Assembly (NCBI GenBank): GCA_009192285.1
Contig: CM018603.1
Coordinates: 6,817,613-6,881,612 of the forward strand
Length of the DNA: 64,000 bases
Source: Morchella semilibera
Lineage: Eukaryota; Ascomycota; Pezizomycetes; Pezizales; Morchellaceae
Direction of reading: 5' to 3'
How positions within the stretch are numbered: position 1 is the first letter of the stretch; each line of letters starts with the position of its first letter. The notes under the pieces were generated by a model, which searched no databases, was not told the DNA's origin, and was given only the letters and a program-made list of their open reading frames with translations. Shown piece by piece: positions 22,591-34,080 of the stretch. The position numbers and the translations under genes are program-made.

Positions 22591-22914
22591 GTGATGGACA
22601 CGAGACGGGACGGGCGAGACTTGGGTTGGCTCGTCTCGTCAAAGTCTCGAGACTTTTGGTCATGTGACTTTGTTTCTAGGGAATCTCTATAATCATGATA
22701 GTTTATGCAAATTAAAAGCTGATCAAAAGTTGGAAATCGTAGCTGGGGAGCACATTTGGGTATGGATATGAGTCCTAGAAGTCTCGAGACAAGTCCCGAG
22801 ACATTCAGACCTAATCTTGTCTCATCTTGTCTTGTCAACCGGCCTCAGGTCTCGTCTTGTCTTGCTGAAAGTCTCGAGACTTAGTCTCGAGACAACTTGT
22901 CTCGTGCCCATCAC
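22591..22914. mobile_element. 324-bp hAT-like MITE with GTCTCGAGAC palindromes
   Basis: The ends are 16-bp inverted repeats with one mismatch, GTGATGGACACGAGAC at 22591-22606 and the reverse complement of GTGATGGGCACGAGAC at 22899-22914. Inside are four copies of the palindrome GTCTCGAGAC (22644, 22781, 22871, 22884) and many CTTGTCTCGTC-like repeats. The sequence TAGTGATGG at the left end resembles hAT termini. No clean 8-bp target duplication was found, so it is old or mis-bounded. It lies directly upstream of the NACHT pseudogene. Confidence 0.7.
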
Positions 22915-22939
22915 AATAAAAATCTTGCCAACAATCTTC

Positions 22940-25722
22940 AATCATCTCTCACCTGAAGATTTGGGGGGAAATCAACAATAGACTTTTGAGAGCCTTTGAA
23001 AACTTTTTGAGTGGGTCGCCTCCCGATATAGTGCTCAACCCATTATATGCATTGTGGACGGCTTAACTGAATGCGGGGGGGCAGAGGGAGAGGATCATCC
23101 TACCAAAATCTTTTATGACTTACTGTCAAAGCCCCAGTCCAACCAAAATTTCAAAATGATTCTCTACAGTAGAGCAGTGGGGTTACTTCCCTCACATGAG
23201 TTGAGATTGTATCCATATCTATTGATCCGGATTCATCAAGAAATGGTCGCTAAAAATGGGCTTGAGTAGTTCTTTATGGGCGCCAATTACGAGGAATTTC
23301 TCTAGTGATGGACGGTCTCAGGAGCGAGGATGACAGTCTAGCCACCCAAGAGGCTATCGATTATATCAAAACCTCCCTCGTACCACCAATGATGAGTTCG
23401 CATGAATCTTTGAAGAAGCCCCCACATGTTCAGAGTTTTTCGGTGGGTCCTTTTTGCGAGGCTTCCTTTGAGTAGAGCGTGTTCATATTTTCAGATTTTG
23501 AGTTCAAATTTTGAGCTCTTGGCGGGCTATCCACACAAAAACTACATGTAGTCGCCAAGAACTAAATACTTAGACTCAGAGGTTGTTGGCAGATACACTC
23601 TAGTCCTAAAGAGCTCAGGACAGCAATTGCCATACAGCCCAATCAGACTTGATATAGAAAGATACCTCACATCGACATTTGGCAACTTATTCACCATCCA
23701 CATAATCAGCAAGGGACTATATTCTTACTGAAGTTGGCAACGAGAAAAAGTGGGCTTGGAGCCCCTCTTCGGCTTGCAGTTGATTGTCTAAGGTACCTAT
23801 CGTGCACGGAACTTAAGGATGAAGGGAAAAACGAAAGTCTCCCCTCCGAACGCCTCAAAGAGTTATTCGGAAAACACCCCATCTGGAGTGTGCCGCAAAA
23901 TAGTGGCCTTGTCACATTCGGGTGGAGGAGAGGGCCGGGGATCGAGCGTCAGATTCGTTTTGGAAACTTGCGCAGTCCAACATAAAACTCAACTTTGCTC
24001 AAAAGTCCACCACCTCTCATTTGAGTCACGTGAAGATTATACACCGTTAACACCGCTGCAAATCTAGGCTCGCTATGGATTCCCTATATGCTTGGGGCGG
24101 TTTCTGATGCAGATTTCTGACAAGACCGATGCCCATGCTGAGGAGACCCGTGGCCCTGCGATGGTAGAGGGAATATTAAACAACAGAGAGGCGGTGGTTC
24201 GAGTTCCCACCGAACTCGGGTTTAGTGCCAACGCACCCGCACCGATCGCCGTAACCCGTACAATAATTTAGGAACTCTTTGGAAGCACATCTATCCAATG
24301 TAAACATCGTGGAGGCTATTTAAAAAAATTTAAACCCACGCCCAGTGTAGGCCTCGGGCCAGTCATTGGTGGGTTTGCAGTTGACACGAATCTCGGGCCA
24401 ATCACCAGTTCCGTCCTTTATCAAGCGGCAAGGAATCTTGCAGATGTCATGAAGTGTTTACTTGAAAGCTTGCGATATTAGTACCATCGACGCCGCAGCA
24501 GCAAATATTGGGTCTGGAAAGGAAATCATTGACGCATTATTGAAACACAATTTTAAACGCAGCTATGATATGAATTGCTGTACCAAACACGACGTGCTGA
24601 TAGCAGCGGCAAAGAATACGAGATGTGGGGTAGAAATTATGAAACCTCTGTTGACCACAGTCGGATAGACCGAGGAAGTTTTAGAGGCCGCAGCATGCAA
24701 CCACTGGTGTGGCATCGAGATGATTAATATTCTACGAGAAAAAGTAATTTTCATCAAGATCGCAGCTAGCGATGAGGACTGGAAACGAAGTTATGCGCTC
24801 TCTATTTAACAATCCCATGGCCGATACCGGAGGGAGCACTATTATCAGTAGAAGTTAAAGCGGATGCAACAAACAACACCGCGTCTCTCCTAGTGATGGC
24901 AGCACAGAATTGACGTGATCTTAGCCAAATAGAACTCTTTCCTTGTAGCAAACATGACATCAGCCACGAGATCACAAAAGATGTCATGCTAGCGGCGGTG
25001 AAGAACGACAAATACGGCGAGGAGATTATGTAGCTTCTATTATCAAAGAAGCGCAAACTCGAGGTTACTGGAGACGTTTTGGCAGCGGTAGTATACAACC
25101 AGCACTGTTCTCGTGGCCTTGCTCAAGTATTGTTGGAGTAATAAACATATCAAAATTACAAGACAGGTCTTGAGGTCATGCAGAGCGATTCACTACTCGG
25201 ACGGTCTTAGCATTTTGTCGCCTTTATTAGAAGCAGTAAAAATTGAGGTTACTGAGGGGGCCTTGAGAGAGGCAGCATCTTAAAACTATGAGAGGTTTCT
25301 AACGCTACTGTCGAAGTCACCAGGGGTCTGCGATACAGAAATTACCGCTGAAGTACTGATGGCTACAGTTAGCAACATAAGATGTAGAAAAGACCTGTTA
25401 AAGATCGTTTTGAACAAAGCTGGCGGTATTGAGATCACTGATATTAGAGTGCTTGCAGCGGCGGCTCAGAACAAGGACTGTGAGGATAACATCATAGGAG
25501 TTCCTTTGGGCAACAACGGCAAAACCAAGGTCACCAAGAGTGCTCTGGTAGCTGCAGCTGGTAATCCATACCATCGCAGGGATATTATACAATTTATATT
25601 AAGCAGGGGGAGAGATATGGAGATCACCAAAGAGATTGTGGAGGTAGCAGAAGGAAATATCTTCGAAGGCGGGGGATATTATAAGAATACTACTCAACGC
25701 CGAAAATATACGTTTCAAGGTT
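22940..25722 (+). pseudogene. Decayed NACHT NTPase with C-terminal ankyrin-like repeats
   Basis: Fragments in several frames preserve the order of a fungal STAND/NLR protein. Near 22996-23180 a frame reads KLFEWVASRYSAQPIICIVD followed by GLTECGG and FKMILYSRAVGL; the IIDGLxEC pattern is the NACHT Walker-B region. From about 24450 to 25690 come repeated units such as ITKEIVEVAEGN, LAAAAQNKDCEDNII, DVLIAAAKNTRCGVEIMKPL and SALVAAAGNPYHRRDI. These match the ITEEVVxAAAGN-type repeat found behind NACHT domains in Pezizomycotina. Stops and shifts occur throughout (for example at 24666, 24808, 25279), far more than the single-base breaks of the housekeeping genes, so this is a true relic. Repeat-induced mutation is possible but not shown. 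Confidence 0.75.
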
Positions 25723-26977
25723 AATGAGCGTTCCGTTATCTCGGCCGTAACTGCGCATGTACGACACTTATTAAATTTATCAAGAAGGAGATCCTGAGAG
25801 TATTTTGCTAAGAGCGGCAAGCAACGAGTTTTGCGGGGATGAGGCCATGGAAAAGCCGAGCTTTTGATCAACAAAGAGGCCCCAGAGGCAATGACTCTGA
25901 ACCTCAGATTTGAGCCAGCCCACACGCACACCAGAGGGGGAGATTTGGGGCGCAAAAGGAGGCGTTACAAGAAACCAGGATTCGCTACTAGAGATACTGA
26001 TGGGTCCTCTTTAGGATCGCAGACGTGCGCCAGAGATAGGCCTATGACGTCTTGGGACGATATATGTAAGTTATCCTTATTTCCCTCTTAACCTCTGGAA
26101 GCAGTGGCCCGGTGGGTGAGCAACACGACCAATCTAGGGTTGTGATATTCACGTAGTTACACTTGTTTCGATTTCTCAAGGTCTATATGCGCTCCTGAAA
26201 GGGTTGTCCTAACCGCATTTATGTTTATTACCAGCCGGATATATAACTGAATAGGTATATGTACTCCGGTGTGAAGGGTAAGTGTACATAGTAGGTTAGT
26301 TCTGGGTTTTTGTGGAAGATCAAAGGATATAGGATATACCAGGGCGGCTTTTATATGGAGGATAAGAAGCTATTAGGACTATTATATATTCCTACGCGCA
26401 CTAAAATGTGCTCTATTCTTAACGCTCGTCCATTGACTAAGTAAAAGCGGGGGTGGGAACAGTATTATCTAAAGCAATACATATCAAGTCATAATTTACT
26501 TGACTCTACCCAAAATATGGGGCCTGATCATTGACCCTGCACCGAAGCCTTACTTCTTATGGATTAGTTCGAAATTTGAACTAACCACTGCCAATGATCA
26601 AACGTCCCTTTTTCTGACCATGCAAATTCAGTAGCTTCATGTTCATAGAAGTAACGATCGGGTGAATGTCAGAGATTGATCTCCCTATTCACAATTCGGA
26701 ACTGGAGAATGATTGGGTTTGGGGGCTGGTGAAGATCTAGCTATATAATTCTAACCGTCCTTGCTCTTGGTCAGTTTTGGATACTAACTTCAATTCAGCG
26801 GAAGCCAGCACGGCTCTAAGAACGGGATGAAAACCTATACTTAATGCCCAGCCATCTCATGATTGGCCACTCCCAATCATTGGCTATCATGCCCCGCAAC
26901 ACCATACCACCTGCCCACTCGACCCGCAAAACAATACAACTTAGAGCTGTATATCTGACCGCCAGAAAAACAAAGAA
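25723..26977. other. Intergenic region, no supported gene
   Basis: Only short unidentified frames occur. The stretch after 26800 is probably the promoter and leader of the F-box/ankyrin gene. Confidence 0.5.
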
Positions 26978-28027
26978 ATGCGACCCCACGCGGGGACAAC
27001 AAAAAGCCCTACTCCCACAACTCTCCTCTCCCTTCCTCTCGAACTTCTATTTCTCATCACCTCAGACCTCCCCGGTGCCTCTATCTGCGCTTTAGTCCGC
27101 ACCTCCCGTCGCCTCAACGCTCTCTTCACTCCATCCCTCAGAAAGTTCATTCCCCCGGACCGCATCTTCACCCACGCCTCCACAACAATCTCATGCACAA
27201 TCCACTGGTCTGTCCTCCGCGGCCACGTCGGCCTCTTCAAGCTCCTCACCGCAGACTACCATCCGCCCTGCTGCCGCAACGAGACCACAATTCCACTCCT
27301 ACATCTTGCCGCCTTCGGTGGTAATGTTCGTATCATTGAGTATCTCCTCGACAACGCTGGCCTCGCCGACAGACTAAATCAGCGCGAGAACAATGTAGAT
27401 GGGTGCACGCCGTTACACCTTGCTGTACTCGGTGGGCATGAGGATGCTGTGCGATTCCTGATTGAGAGAGGTGCAGACGTAAATGCGCTTGATGCGCGGT
27501 CGTTCCCTACGTTACTAGCATCGAGCACACGGCTGGCAAATACGCACTGGAACCCGCAGGTGTTCAAGCTACTAATTGATTCTGGAGCACGTATCAACAG
27601 CCGCTATGGGGTTCTGGGGACCACGGCGCTCCACGAGGCCGTAATTCGGCGGAATATCGACATGCTGGAGATATTGCTAGACAAAGGGGCTTCAGCAACA
27701 ATCCGGAGGTATAGTGGTGACACTGCACTGGAACTAGCCCTCTATAAAGACTATGCAGAGGTTGTGAAGTTTCTACAGAAGCGCGGACTGGTGCGGAAGC
27801 TGGAGGGGAAGTTTTATGATGAGAGGCCACCAGTTCAGGTGGGGTTTAAGGGCGGGGTGGAGTATTGGCGTTTAGCTTGCGGGAAAGGGTGGAGGAATAA
27901 GGTGAGGGCTGTGGCGAAGGCGCTGGTGGAGAGGAATAACCCCCATGCGGGACAGTGTGCTATGGCAGAATATGAGGCGAAGGCGAGAGCGAGAATTGCT
28001 AGAAAAGCGAAGGTTAATAGAGCTTAG
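26978..28027 (+). CDS. F-box-like/ankyrin repeat protein
   Basis: A single-exon frame of 349 residues. Residues 15-55 (LLSLPLELLFLITSDLPGAS, then LVRTSRRLNALFTPSLRK) look like a short fungal F-box, which would recruit Skp1 of an SCF ubiquitin ligase. At least five ankyrin units follow, including PLLHLAAFGGNVRIIEYLL, TPLHLAVLGGHEDAVRFLIE, TALHEAVIRRNIDMLEILLD and TALELALYKDYAEVVKFLQ. The last 70 residues are basic and unassigned. Ankyrin repeats are the likely substrate-binding surface; the target is unknown. No introns are needed. Confidence 0.85.
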   Translation: MRPHAGTTKSPTPTTLLSLPLELLFLITSDLPGASICALVRTSRRLNALFTPSLRKFIPPDRIFTHASTTISCTIHWSVLRGHVGLFKLLTADYHPPCCRNETTIPLLHLAAFGGNVRIIEYLLDNAGLADRLNQRENNVDGCTPLHLAVLGGHEDAVRFLIERGADVNALDARSFPTLLASSTRLANTHWNPQVFKLLIDSGARINSRYGVLGTTALHEAVIRRNIDMLEILLDKGASATIRRYSGDTALELALYKDYAEVVKFLQKRGLVRKLEGKFYDERPPVQVGFKGGVEYWRLACGKGWRNKVRAVAKALVERNNPHAGQCAMAEYEAKARARIARKAKVNRA

Positions 28028-28798
28028 CGTGGGTTAGGGTACTCAGGTGTGTAACATGATGATACATGAGGGGGTTCATTCTGTATTTTGATCATTTTTG
28101 TTCGCTTTATTTTCTTTTCTATTACATGTATTTACTATTAGTCAAGGACTGGTTCCAGTAGGTTTGACTTAATGATAGGTAATAATATACATTTCTTTCC
28201 TATCACAGGTCAATGATATATCGATACTGCATGTATATTTAGTATTTGTTTACGACAAACCCTTGGCAAGACATGACAGGCTCATTCCCAGGGGCCAGGG
28301 CCAGATCGATTAAAGGCTTAGAAAGGGTTTATCACAAAAGAAGTCATGCGAGGTGATCTGAGGCAACGTACTAGCCTACGAGGGGTGAAGTTGGAACGGC
28401 CAGGGTATCAAACTGCTGTGGCTGGGCGTCTTGGGCGTTCCAACTTCACCCTCCGCACGCTTGTAGTTAAAGTGAGAGTGCCTTAAAATCTTGTATAAGA
28501 GGATCGATAGTCTATGGGAGGTAAAGAATTACAAACTTGGCCTCACGACCGCCGCCCTCAAGACCTATGTTCTCACAAAACACGCGTAAAGGAAAGAAGG
28601 AAAGAAAGAAATCCAACAAAAAGAAAGAAAAATGCTACACCAAGCGCCCATACAATATGCATGTACAATCACGGGAATAAAACCAGACCTAAGTCTCACT
28701 GAGTATCGCATCTAAAAGCACCCATAAGCCCAGGCCCGGTTCAATGCCCTTTATTCAGACCCTCTCCCCATCTAAAAACCTATCCCCCTTATCAATGC
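28028..28798. other. Intergenic region with a strong inverted repeat
   Basis: Convergent spacer between the F-box/ankyrin gene (+) and the ETF-QO gene (-). It contains the perfect 16-bp inverted repeat at 28383-28451 described separately, and purine-rich GAAAGAAAG repeats near 28590-28635. No coding sequence is recognised. Confidence 0.5.
28383..28451. repeat. 69-bp element with perfect 16-bp inverted arms
   Basis: GGGTGAAGTTGGAACG at 28383-28398 is exactly mirrored as CGTTCCAACTTCACCC at 28436-28451, with a 37-bp spacer. It could be a tiny MITE or a structured transcript end; no target duplication was recognised. Confidence 0.7.
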
Positions 28799-30707
28799 TT
28801 AGGTCATATAGTACTTTGGGCCCTCTCCCCCCTGGGGCGTCGTCCAGTTGATATCCTGGCTTGGTGCCTTGATATCACACGTTTTGCAGTGAATGCAATT
28901 CTGTGCGTTGATCTGGAATCTCACGCCATTCTTCTTCGTCGCGTCCTCCACGTATTCATACACTCCGGCTGGGCAGAACCTGTTCTCTACTCCCTTGAAT
29001 CTCGGCCATTCCTTCTCCGCGTGTTTGTCCCAGTCCGCAACTTGCAGGTGCACTGGCTGATCCTCCTCGTGATTTGTACCAGTTCGCGAGACAGATGTGA
29101 GGATGTCGAAGGACAAAACTCCGTCAGGCTTAGGGTATGTGATGGGGGTTGACTTGTCCGCAGTCTTAGTAGCAGCATAGTCAGGGCCCGGGTGTTTCAG
29201 GGTCCATGGAACGCGGCCTTTCAGTACATAGGCCTCAAGTCCGGAATACAAAACCCCGCCAAAAAGTTTGAGCGGGGAGTGGAAACTAGGTCTCATATTG
29301 CGAACCTCCTTGAGTTCTTTCCAGATGCTGCTCTTGCGCAATGCGTCTTCATAGTTGTATAACATGACTGTTCCGCCAGTCTTGTTGGTCTCCAGTGCCT
29401 CGAAGCAAGCTTCAGCAGCCAAAATTCCAGACTTCATAGCGGTATGAGTTCCCTTGATCTTTGGTACGTTGAGGAATCCGGCAGTGTCGCCAATGAGAGC
29501 TCCACCAGGGAAGGTAACTTGGGGATGGACTGGAAGCCGCCCTCGTTAAGAGCACGGGCACCATACGAGATGCAACGACCGCCCTCGAGGACAGAGGCAA
29601 AGAACGGGTGGTGTTTCATGCGTTGGAATTCGCCATAAGGTGATAAGTATGGGTTAGGGTAGTCCTGCGTCACATTAGCATGCTACGGGGATTACCACCA
29701 GCTTCACGAGAACATACAAGACCGACAACAAGCCCAAGCGACACTTTGTTCTCTCCAAAATGATACATCCAGCTACCACCATATGTATTTGCCGGTAGTG
29801 GCCACCCCAAAGTATGACTGACTTGCCCCTTCACAAACTTCTCGGGCTTGACCTCCCATACCTCCTTCAACCCAATACCGTATGTCTGTGGCTGGGAGTT
29901 CTTCCTCAGATCAAACTTCTTGATGACCTTTTTTGTCAAGCTCCCATGGCACCCCTCTGCAAACAATGTGCATCTTGCATGGAACTCCATACCCCGCTCA
30001 AAGCTCGGCCTCGGCTTCCCATCACGCCCGATACCGAGGTCATTGGTCGCCACACCCTTCACACTCCCGTCGGGGGCGTATAGGACCTCGCTCGCGGCAA
30101 AGCCAGGGTACACCTCCACACCAATCTCTTCAGCGCGTTCGGCCAGCCACTTTGTCAACTCATTGAGAGAAACAATGTAGTTGCCGTGGTTGTTCATCTG
30201 CGGAGGCCCAGGCATGGGTATGGCTTTGTTCTTAGTAAGAAACCGCATGCGATCTGACGTAACCGCCGTAACATTCTTGAATCCGCTCTCGTTGTCCGGG
30301 CTATTCCAGTCCGGGAGGAGCTCATTGAGGGCACTGGGTTCGATTACGGCGCCAGAAAGAATGTGTGCTCCCATATCGCCAGCTTTTTCAAGTAGCAGAA
30401 CACGGAAGTCCTCGTTTCCAGCAGCATTGGCTTGTTGTTTCAAGCGAATTGCAGCGGAGAGACCAGCAGGGCCGCCACCGACAATACAGACATCGACCTC
30501 GTCAGACTCACGCTCAAATTGAAGGGCATCGTTATAGCGTATTGAGGCGGCGTGGAAGGGACGTAGAGCTGGAAGTCGTAAGGCTGTAGCAGCAGGCAAC
30601 GAGGAACGTATTCGGGGGATTTTACGGGGTATCGACAGTAATGAGTGTGCTGGCGAAGTAGCGACTTGTCGAATAAGTAGTGAAGAAACTCTTCGTGATG
30701 CAGCCAT
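28799..30707 (-). CDS. CIR2: Electron transfer flavoprotein-ubiquinone oxidoreductase (one-base frame break)
   Basis: ETF-QO passes electrons from ETF, reduced by acyl-CoA and other dehydrogenases, to ubiquinone at the mitochondrial inner membrane. Exons on the minus strand are 30707-29718 and 29664-28799, with a GTATGT donor and GCTAAT branch. The N-terminus is a basic, Ser/Arg-rich presequence. [20 protein letters not shown] is the FAD-binding loop; [20 protein letters not shown] spans the splice junction; FCPAGVYEY and [12 protein letters not shown] near the end are the 4Fe-4S ligands. Near 29517-29518, after FQSIPK, the frame goes wrong and stops at 29412, while [20 protein letters not shown] is intact one frame over. 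One missing base (AAGTT where AAGGTT is expected) accounts for it, and adding it gives 619 codons, the usual family length. Confidence 0.95.
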
Positions 30708-33700
30708 TTTGCGGAATAGTGTGAATTGAACGAAACAACACTAGAATACAAACTTCACAGGGGGCGGGAGTCAATTGGTTTTGAATGTCCTCTCCCTCGG
30801 TAAAGACTGAGTCACTATCCCTCGCTCGATGGATGTTCTGTTTAGGTTCTCGGGTTTTGTTGGGTTAGGCCTCTTTTTTTTTTTTTTTTTCTTCGTTCTT
30901 TTCCTCATCACGCACGTCAGGGCGCATGTGAGAGCCGGGGATAGCCACACTTAGACCTTCCCCACTTCCTTCTCCGAGATCTCATTACTATTCCAGATTA
31001 GCCAATGAACGTAAAGATATTGTAACACAGAGTGTGCTTTGTCAAATTCCTTTAAAGTGATACTCATCTCTATTTACACAAAAATAACAATAAAAAGCTC
31101 TAAAGATCGATTGTTGCGCCCAAATGTGTCATGGAGTTACTAAGATACAAACCCTAACCCTAGCCCTTATACATAAGTCATTCAAGCCAACATATATCCC
31201 AAAGAATTATGGTGAGCTGGCATAGTAAGACTTCTATCATGCGCCATTATACCATCTCGGGCTAACGTCGTTTCCGAACATCCGCCATATCCCTCCTCTG
31301 TCACTCGGTACTATATCTTCGGTCATGAATACACCGAACTGCTGATATATGCGCCTCAGCTACGTGAATGGCAAAGGATTTTGGTAAGCTCAATTGCGCA
31401 GAAACGGAAGACACGGTAATTAACATTGAAATATCTAGAGGCGAGCGATAGGTCAACAGAAGGTACATGTATATATAGCCGCTTAGACAGGGCACATCCT
31501 TCTAATGTGTGTCCTTCCATCGGTAAGCATTTTGGCTATGTTGTGTTATACAATATACCAATATATATTCGCATCCCGTAGCCTGTGGTGAGTGACAATC
31601 CATGATTTAGCGATGGATTACCGGAGTCAAATTACTCACGCTTCGTAAAGTCTTTGGTTTTGCTATCCTTTCTATATGTGTTTAGGTAAGTGATACCTTA
31701 AGTGAAATTACTACAGCGAAAGCTTAATGCTATAACGGTACGCTCAGGACCAAAGGTACCGTTATAGCAAGCTTTCGCTGTAGTGCTCAGTTTTAGCAAC
31801 CCTTGCCAGGAAGACATAGTACGAGTGATAATACATGGACAGACAATAGAACCACATCACTACTACCACCGCCAAAAATACTTCTCAAAATCAGTTGCGG
31901 GATCTTCAACCAACAGACCCAACATCCCCTACCCAGTTACAAACGTGTGATCTGGCATGGCTCTATGTCCTGTCGTTGCGACAGTCACTGTTTGTAACGG
32001 ATTACCCCCCACATCCATATCAATGAGGGGCCTCTCTCTTTGTTTTGAACGTTTCAAAATAAGATGCACACAACCGGTTACCAGAACACCCTCGGTGACT
32101 CGTGCTAAATACAGTGCCCGAGAATCTGTTATCGCCGTCGGTCAACACAGGGTGGATCCATAGAGACAACAACAGTTCTTTGTGCATACTCGTGAGTGGT
32201 ACAACAGCACTCTGTAACGCGGTCCAGGGTATCATGTAATGGGCTCGGACGTTCGACTGCAGGGAGACATTAACGGGATGGCACATCACTTCAACTTAAG
32301 GCTTGCCCGAGGACTCTTTCGAAGGACCTCGTCGTTGTTGCTTTCGTGATGTGATGTGGCGGAATCTGACACGCTGTACAACAATACGTAGCGTACATGG
32401 TATCGAGTGATATATTATGAAGGCCTCTTCGGCTCGTAGACTGATCTAATAAGGAATGTTTTAATTAGGGCCGACCAGGTGTCTGGACCAATTCTAATTA
32501 AGCCACTTTAAATTAGCGATTTTGATGGGGGGGGGGGGGGGGTTTCTCCCCTGGAACATCTAGAAGCACGATGGACAAGCAGGCATCTATCGGCCGGCGT
32601 GTGCTGTACGCACATAAAAATGCGAACTAAAGTTACTCCACACATGCTAACCTGCAAAACAACAAAACACACCGGGAGTATTATTTTTTTTTTTTTTTTT
32701 TTTTCCCTCGTTGTCAAGCAAACTATTTTCCTAAGCTAGCCGCTACTACCACGGGGAACGCGCACCCTTCCGTCTTAAGCACTAGAAAATAAATAGGACG
32801 ACGTGATGTGTGCTAGACACCGCTGAGGAGTTAACCTAACCTCCAATTGAACAGGTTTACCGTGACTGTTGACCGGTTACAGTCGGGTCGGTTGACGAGC
32901 GGTTACAAAAACCAGGGCCCAAATTCAAGGGCTCAACCAGTTAGATGTCTTTCGCGGGAGCGCTGTTGCCGTTTTTCTGTGAAACAGTTCCCCTCGGCCC
33001 AGATCCGAGACATGTCGCTTCACTTCCCCCCAAAATGATATCACCGAGCGAGCGAAGCAAACATGGAAATGATTTCAGCGCCCCTTATTTTTTTAATACA
33101 AGGCTAGGAAAAAAAAAACAAAGAAAATCCCACCCGCCTGTGGAGTAGAATGCTCCAGGATTAGAGTGTTTCCAGTTCGGTCCCCCCCGAAATCAAAACA
33201 AGAATTAAATGGGAAGAGGGGCGGAAAATACTGTAGCCAGCGAGTTGATCAAGAGGGGTGATTTCTGGTGATGTCCATCGTTGACTTATCTATCTGCCCC
33301 GCACATAGTTTACTTTGCGTTCGCGTGTACATGTCAATGAAGTCTGTGCATGCGGTTCTACCCTGCCTACCTAGTACAGATCTGAGACGCCTTACATTAA
33401 ATGCCGACCCCATCAAATAATTAATTGGGTTCCCCTCCCACAAAAGAATTGCTGTATGTGTAGACAAAAAGGAAACCACCCCGCATGCAAAGAGTGCTAA
33501 AATTGAGTGCAGCAGAGTTATCAAAAAAAAAAAAAATTTATTTCGTCAAGCGTAACAGCAAAGACATAACAACGTAGCAGACGAGCGATCTGACAAATTG
33601 ATAGTGGTTTTTTGTCCTCTTCCTAGCTCCATAAACTAAAGTAATGATAATAAAAAAGCATTCTTAAACACCACGATACGGGGCTCTGCCCGTGCCGGTT

Positions 33701-34080
33701 TTCTTTTTTCTCCTCCTTCTGGTAGTACAAATCGCGATCCCAATCTAGAAAAATGACAACAGGACAGTAAGGGGCACCAGCAATCATTCCCAACTAGCAA
33801 AGGGGGAAAAGAAAGTAAATAATACACTGCGCGAGACCGACCCTAGCCAGGCTATGTCGTTCGCTCGGAGAATCATTATTCGCCAATCATAACTGGCCCA
33901 ATCCAAACTCGTACAGGAACAAATGGAGTGAGAGAAGAGCAGTGATCTATGCACCATCGTGAGGGGAAGACAAGACAGACATCAAAATATACAAAATTCA
34001 AGTCGCAACGCATAATAGAACCACCCAAAGATTTAGAATAGGAAAAAAAAAAAAAATTGAATTCGGATAAGAGATTGATT
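30708..34080. other. Long intergenic region with hairpin element and homopolymers
   Basis: No gene is recognised over 3.4 kb. It contains a poly-T run near 30876-30892, a short telomere-like AACCCTAACCCTAGCCC at about 31150-31166, the hairpin element at 31710-31784, a run of 16 G at 32527-32542, and a poly-T run at about 32684-32704. Confidence 0.5.
31710..31784. mobile_element. 75-bp hairpin element (MITE-like)
   Basis: The left arm, 31710-31741, begins ACTACAGCGAAAGCTT and ends GCTATAACGGTAC. The right arm, 31756-31784, is its inverted copy lacking three bases. The loop is only 14 bp. The terminal ACTACAGCG resembles Tc1/mariner-pogo-type ends with TA targets; this is a tentative inference. 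A degenerate relative lies at 12750. Confidence 0.7.

Noticed and set aside
24160-24235. tRNA-like sequence with a B-box-like GGTTCGAGTTCCC and a D-arm-like CCCT/AGGG
   Set aside because: The T-loop would be too long and no anticodon stem pairs; at most a tRNA-derived relic.
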